Assembly: GCA_010094025.1 (NCBI GenBank)
Contig: ML991789.1
Span: 310,001 to 374,000, forward strand
Length of the DNA stretch: 64,000 nt
Direction of reading: 5' to 3'
Source: Viridothelium virens
Taxonomy: Eukaryota; Ascomycota; Dothideomycetes; Trypetheliales; Trypetheliaceae
Shown: positions 59,356-64,000 of the stretch, piece after piece
How positions within the stretch are numbered: position 1 is the stretch's first letter
How the letters are laid out: every line of letters starts with the position of its first letter
Made by a program: the position numbers and the translations under genes
Notes under the pieces: model-generated
The model's input: the letters and a program-made list of their open reading frames with translations, nothing else
Told to the model about the DNA's origin: nothing
Database searches by the model: none

Positions 59356-60264
59356 CGCAAGAGCCCCAATCGCGAGAGCCTTCTATAGTTCGCAGTTGCT
59401 TCCGCATTCTCGAATGACTTTCGGCTACTCACTGGATTTCTGACCTGTTACTTGATGGTCCCTGGTACGAGAACTAATTCTGTCTCATCCAAAGTCCTCA
59501 AGCAAAAGACTGTAACGCTCTATTCTTTCTTGGCATTTTCTGGGTAATATTACTCTCCCTCGTCGACAGAGTGCGAAGATGTTTTGGCTCTGGTCCGGGA
59601 GGAATGAGACGAAGCGGACAAGAAGCACGGACTGTAGAGCCCAGGATATGGCCACTTCTCCGAGAGCAGATCTGTTCAGCGTAGGATCTCTAGGTTGTAC
59701 AAGCAATTGACCTGGTCTTTCCGCGGTGCCTCGTCTACTATCATCGTCGTTGAGGCTCACATCGACCTGCATCAGTGGTATACTTTAGGCCTGCACCAAA
59801 CCCACGGCTCTGACAGCATCCCTTTTCGATAGCACCTCATCGAAGCTATGGACGTTCGATTCTGTGGTATATTGAGTTCTTGGGGTGCTAAACTCGGTCA
59901 ATCGCGCTTAAATGTCGCGGCCTGAGAGCCCCTCATCACGCAATCAACCAAACTGTCGCCAGTGTCATGATCGTCGGGATTTTGGCGAATGAAGGCAGAG
60001 GATTATAAGGTCCCCCCGCGCAGGTCTAATGACCTACAAAGATGGCTGTTGTATATTTCTGATAATTTTACGATTATCGGTAACATACAGCGATAACGTC
60101 CATATTTTCGATACAGTATTCGAGCCGCCTTCGTCATCATCGAGCAAAGCGCCAAAGCTCTAAAGAGACTTGATGATGTTATTCTCATTCCTCTTGTTCA
60201 TCATAATTGTTATTAGAGTTGTCCAAGCAGCTGGATCCTAGCTGCACGTTCCTCTCATTTAGCC
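59356..60264. other. divergent intergenic region
   Basis: This may include one more 5' exon of the membrane-protein gene on the minus strand (open frame 59485-59772 with the hydrophobic run AISWALQSVLLVRFVSFL) and the promoter of the reductase gene at 60265. Nothing firmer can be said. Confidence 0.4.
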
Positions 60265-61679
60265 ATGGACATCTTGACTGAGGAAGAAAGTCGTTTGGTC
60301 ATGGAGAGCATGGCCCCAAAATTTACAAAGCGCGAGCTCGAGGGGCATGAACCTACCCGGCCTGGGTCGCCAGGACAAGATGTCCTGCTCATTCATGGAC
60401 CTGGACAACAATATAGGTTGACCTCACAGCAAGAGATACCTTCTCTGAATTCTCCATCCGAAATACTAGTCAAAGTACGTGTGTATGCAGCTGGAATTAC
60501 AATGTTGCTAACTGAATTTAGGTCATAGCTATCGGGCTGAATCCTATCGACTGGAAGGGACCGTGAGTCTTGAGCACGGTCGATCATTATCACTGACTAA
60601 TATTGGTGTCAAGGGACTTCAATTTCGGACTGCCATCATTACCCTGGATCAATGGTCGAGACATGGCTGGCGTTGTCGTGAAGGCGCATAAGCGCTTGCG
60701 TAGGATACGAGTTGGCGATGTTGTACATACTCCCACTCTGAATTTTCTATTGTATAAGTACCTAACATTAACCCAGGTCCTTAGCCCGTCTACAGACTAT
60801 CGTGATATTCGCAAAGCGGCTTTTCAAGAATTTTCCATAAGTTCTGAGCATAATGCGGCTCGAGTCCCGAGAGATATGCCGATTCAAAGCAGTGCGGTTA
60901 TGGGCGTTGCCTACGTTACTGCTGCTATTACTCTCGGTATCTGCTTTGGACTGGATTTTTCGACTATCGGTAGCTATTTTCGCGCTCCGAATCTACTTCA
61001 TCTTCTCCAGGAAGTCGATCCGAATGCTCTAGCTACAGATGTTCGGGACGAGTGTCTCAATGGAATCGAAGAACTCGATCGAGTTAAAGCTGGAGACTGG
61101 ATTGCCATTTGGGGGGCTTCATCTGCTACAGGAATGATTGCCCTACAATTGGCGAAACTTTGTGGTTTACGCGTGATTGGCGTAGCCGACGTCGCTCGCC
61201 ACGGGGATAAGCTCCTTCAAGCTGGAGCGGATCTTCTAGTCGATCGTCACGATACCGACCGTGCTGTAGCTATCATACGAGGGGTCACCAAAGGCTCCCT
61301 TAGATTTGGACTCGATACCGTTGGCAAAGACACTGCAACACGGTTACAGGAATGTCTATCAACAACAGCCGAGGACGGTCGAAAATCGCATCTCGCGGGA
61401 CTTACTGGCGTCCCAAAAGTTCCGACTGACAATGTGGTCCTTCACAAAGTACCAATCAAAACATTTCATGATGTTCCTCAGGTTGGCGAATGTCTGATGG
61501 TCTTGCTCGAGAAGCTCTTAGTGGCAAGAAAATTACTGCCCCCGGAAGTCGAGACTGCCATGGGAGGCTTGAATGGAATCAATGAGGCGCTAGATCTGCT
61601 GCGAAAGGGAACGATCTCAGGGAAGCGCGTTGTTGTTCCGTTGGATACCTCTATTGAACGTGCAACTATTACGATCTGA
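60265..61679 (+). CDS. medium-chain dehydrogenase/reductase (ToxD/enoyl-reductase-like)
   Basis: Four exons, 60265-60474, 60522-60562, 60614-60722 and 60777-61679, give 420 residues. The N-terminal domain has IPSLNSPSEILVKVIAIGLN then PIDWKGP, WINGRDMAGVVVKAHKRL and IRVGDVVLSPSTDYRDIRKA. The Rossmann motif is GDWIAIWGASSATGMIALQL, with GLRVIGVADVARHGDKLLQA behind it and a GISGKR-like ending (GTISGKRVVVPL). It belongs to the same broad family as the gene at 54417, but intron content and sequence differ widely, so it is not a recent duplicate. The third intron (54 nt) is a multiple of three with no stop in frame, so retention would insert 18 residues (VHTPTLNF and on). The NADPH-dependent substrate is unknown. 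Confidence 0.87.
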
Positions 61680-62916
61680 GCAAGAAATCGTGCTGATCGC
61701 TACACCTTGCCTATTCTTTGATGTTCATATCGGCAGTGTCAGGGCAATGGGGGGCTCGTGGATATGAAATACAGAAATACCAATCCTACTGATACTTCGT
61801 GATACCAGGTGGCCAATACTTTGACTTCCGCAAAGCCAGGGGCCTCTCGCCAAAAGGGCTGAAAATCGCAGCGGCGAACTTGATAAGATGCCTGGCGAAA
61901 ATTATTGGCAGAGCTACCTAATTTCCTATTTGTTCTCTTTGCAAATAGAGAGGCCTCGGTCGAACCTGAAGCCATAGTCTGTTATAGGCGAATATTTCAG
62001 CCATCGTATCTTCCCTTCACAGGGAGCCCTATCGACGTTTCTTGCTGTCACTTCTTGTGGAGATCTACGATTGCTTGGTTCATTGTCTGAAATAAGTTTC
62101 AATACGCCTGCTCTTTAAGAGCACGTAATTTTACAGTCAGTCTGTTTATTCTTGGCCCGCCCGATGCAAGATGACAAAAATATCCTGGTAAGCTCCAGCC
62201 CTCCGCAACTCTTCGACGAACGCACAGCCTGACTTAGATAGGCATTTGGTGATTTACTGGACGATCAAGGCCAAAGTGATTGACAATTAAGACGACGCTA
62301 TCCCTTAAACGTCTAGCAGCTCGATGTTAGGCTTTTGATCACGCCATTGCTCACCAAGAAGATGCTATGTTCACGTATGCGACCAAACAGGCTGTCGGCA
62401 TAGTACAGCAACTTTCTGCGGTAGATGTCTCTCACTTCCTTCAGTGGAGTAATCTAGGCCTGATGAAATGATCTCTTCAAGGATTGGTAGCGAATGAGGA
62501 CCACAGAAGATCTCAGGGTTCAGAAGCTTTCCCTCGTCAAGCAGGGCACGCTGCATCGTCGTGGGCATCGGACAGATTAACTTCCTGTATGTCGGCAATC
62601 CGCCGATCGGTCAAGATGAACCTGTGTCGTTACCCCCACCTTACCACCTGGCTCATGCTATGACGAAGTATTGCAAATCCTGGCGAAAAGCTTGCTTCTA
62701 AGTGTACCAGCCACACAAGCGTCGACGGCTGGAGGTCTCCCTAATGTCGTGGATATAGATATAGTAAGTGATGCGCTAGTTGCGCTAATGGGCATGTCAG
62801 GTAGGAAAACCATGGCACGGTATGCCGACGAAAGCTATCTTTGTCGAGCTTCCCATATTTATTTTTCTTAATCAATCTACTCTGCCTCTCTTGCACCAAC
62901 AAGTACCTCTGTCCAG
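61680..62916. other. intergenic region with a possible gene remnant
   Basis: Upstream DNA of the SfnG-like gene. On the minus strand at about 62,300-62,600, two neighbouring frames look protein-like (LLNPEIFCGPHSLPILEEII in one, YRRKLLYYADSLFGRIREHS in the other) but do not join through any splice I can find. This may be a decayed gene of unknown family. No other feature is seen. Confidence 0.4.
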
Positions 62917-64000
62917 ATGTCCACAATGGCCACAAGTAGTACCAATGGTATTCACGGAAGAATCGTCAATGGAGGGTTGGACAATGGATTGGATCACGCT
63001 AATCAACTGAACTCAGACCCAAATCGCATCAAATTTGCGTAAGACTTATATGCATCTTCCCATTCCTAGAGTCATTGAATTGATGTCGTGACCTAGATAT
63101 TGGGTTCCGAACGTGTCCGGTGGTCTTGTTATCTCCAAAATCCCACAACAGACTGATTGGACTCTTGACGCCAACATCAGATATGCTCAGATTGCTGAGA
63201 AGGTTGGCTTCGAATACGCATTGTCACAGATTCGATTCATGGCCGGCTACGGTGCTGTGAGCGAGCTCTAATCTCATGAAGCAGAGTAGTTACTGACAAG
63301 GCCCCGCTTCATAGGACCATCAACATGAGTCCGTCTCAATCTCGCAAGCCTTGCTCCACTTTACCTCCAAACTCAACGTAATTGCTGCACTTCTTCCTGG
63401 CCCCTGGAATCCAGCAGTAGCAGCTAAGCAGATTGCGAGCATTGATCAATACACGAATGGGTGAGCTAGATTCCGAGGATATTGGTTCAATGGTGCAAGC
63501 CTGACATGCTTCAGTCGGATTTCTGTGAATATCGTTTCCGGATGGTTCAAGGCAGAGTTCACTAGCATTGGCCAATGGTGGCTTGATCATGCCGAACGAT
63601 ACCGGCGAAGCAATGAGTTCATCCGATGTCTGAAGGGCATCTGGACACAGGAGAAGTTCAATTTTAGTGGCGATTTCTATCAGGTAAATTATGCAGTCGC
63701 TTAAGAGGTTGTCTATACAGCGCTAACGAACACGAAAAAGTTTCACGACTATCCTCTCCAGCCGAAGCCCATTTCGAGACCTGGACGCCCACATCCCGAG
63801 ATCTTTCAAGGAGGCAATTCCATTGACGCGCGCGAAAACGCTGCTACCGTCTCCGACTATTACTTCATGAATGGGAATACGCTCGAGGGGTTTCAGACGC
63901 AGATTAAAGACGTTAAAAATCGCGCCGAGCGAGAAGGCCGTTTAGCTGATGTGAAGTTTGCCGTGAATGGCTTCGTCATTTGTCGTGAAACCGAAGGAGA
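62917..64000 (+). CDS. sfnG: SfnG-like FMNH2-dependent dimethyl-sulfone monooxygenase (luciferase-like), cut by the window end
   Basis: Bacterial SfnG converts dimethyl sulfone to methanesulfinate for sulfur assimilation. Exons so far are 62917-63038, 63097-63256, 63315-63460, 63515-63683 and 63741-64000, open at the window edge, about 285 residues seen. Conserved blocks are FAYWVPNVSGGLVISKI, EKVGFEYALSQIRFMAGYGA, DHQHESVSISQALLHFTSKL, NVIAALLPGPWNPAVAAKQI, RISVNIVSGWFKAEF, WLDHAERYRRSNEFIRCLKG, IWTQEKFNFSGDFYQF, PHPEIFQGGNSIDARENAA and SDYYFMNGNTLEGF. This fits the SfnG/DszA/NtaA luciferase-like fold, closest in my memory to SfnG. The start is ATG 62917; an ATG three codons later is equally possible. 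Introns are 54-58 nt. Confidence 0.9.

Noticed and set aside
1-64000. Transposons, retroelements, Polinton-like elements or other virus fossils
   Set aside because: No reverse transcriptase, integrase, transposase, capsid-like frames or long terminal repeats were seen anywhere in the window.

Overview
The window is nuclear DNA of a filamentous ascomycete (Pezizomycotina). Protein genes carry short introns of about 42-112 nt with GTACGT, GTAAGT or GTGAGT donors and CAG/TAG acceptors. The gene set includes fungal PP4R3, a giant USP hydrolase, Pex8, SRP72 and GPI-anchored wall proteins, and intergenic DNA is dotted with CTAGGTAG palindromes. I cannot place the class. Exon models below were built by hand; for nearly every multi-exon gene the exon phases close exactly. 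I saw no transposon, virus-like element, CRISPR array, rRNA or convincing tRNA.

Layout. 1.6-8.4 kb: PP4R3 (+) converging on a RING/triple-ZZ protein (-). 9.7-15.4 kb: secreted and surface proteins (GPI aspartic protease, type-B carboxylesterase, Ser/Thr-rich GPI protein). 16.5-24.9 kb: one nine-exon ubiquitin hydrolase of about 2,650 residues. 27.6-28.9 kb: two-domain fasciclin protein. 28.9-33.5 kb: gene-poor. 33.6-45.8 kb: housekeeping block (PP1 targeting subunit with CBM21, EBP/EXPERA protein, SRP72, aldo-keto reductase, TMEM170-like protein, Pex8). 46.6-51.6 kb: a charged secreted protein, a BolA protein, a MYND-finger gene with an in-frame stop, and a cutinase with a long N-terminal extension. 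51.6-54.4 kb: gene-poor. 54.4-64.0 kb: oxidoreductases of an apparent organosulfur island.

How the genes work together. The right end is the most interesting part. A DszC/TdsC-type flavin monooxygenase and an SfnG-type dimethyl-sulfone monooxygenase (cut by the window edge) lie within about 5-7 kb of each other, with two medium-chain reductases and an unidentified membrane-protein gene around and between them. In bacteria the two monooxygenase families oxidise organic sulfur compounds to release sulfite. A fungal sulfur-scavenging cluster is therefore a reasonable inference. Elsewhere, Pex8 carries a C-terminal PTS1-like tripeptide (NKL) and shares a roughly 256-bp divergent promoter with a TMEM170-like membrane protein.
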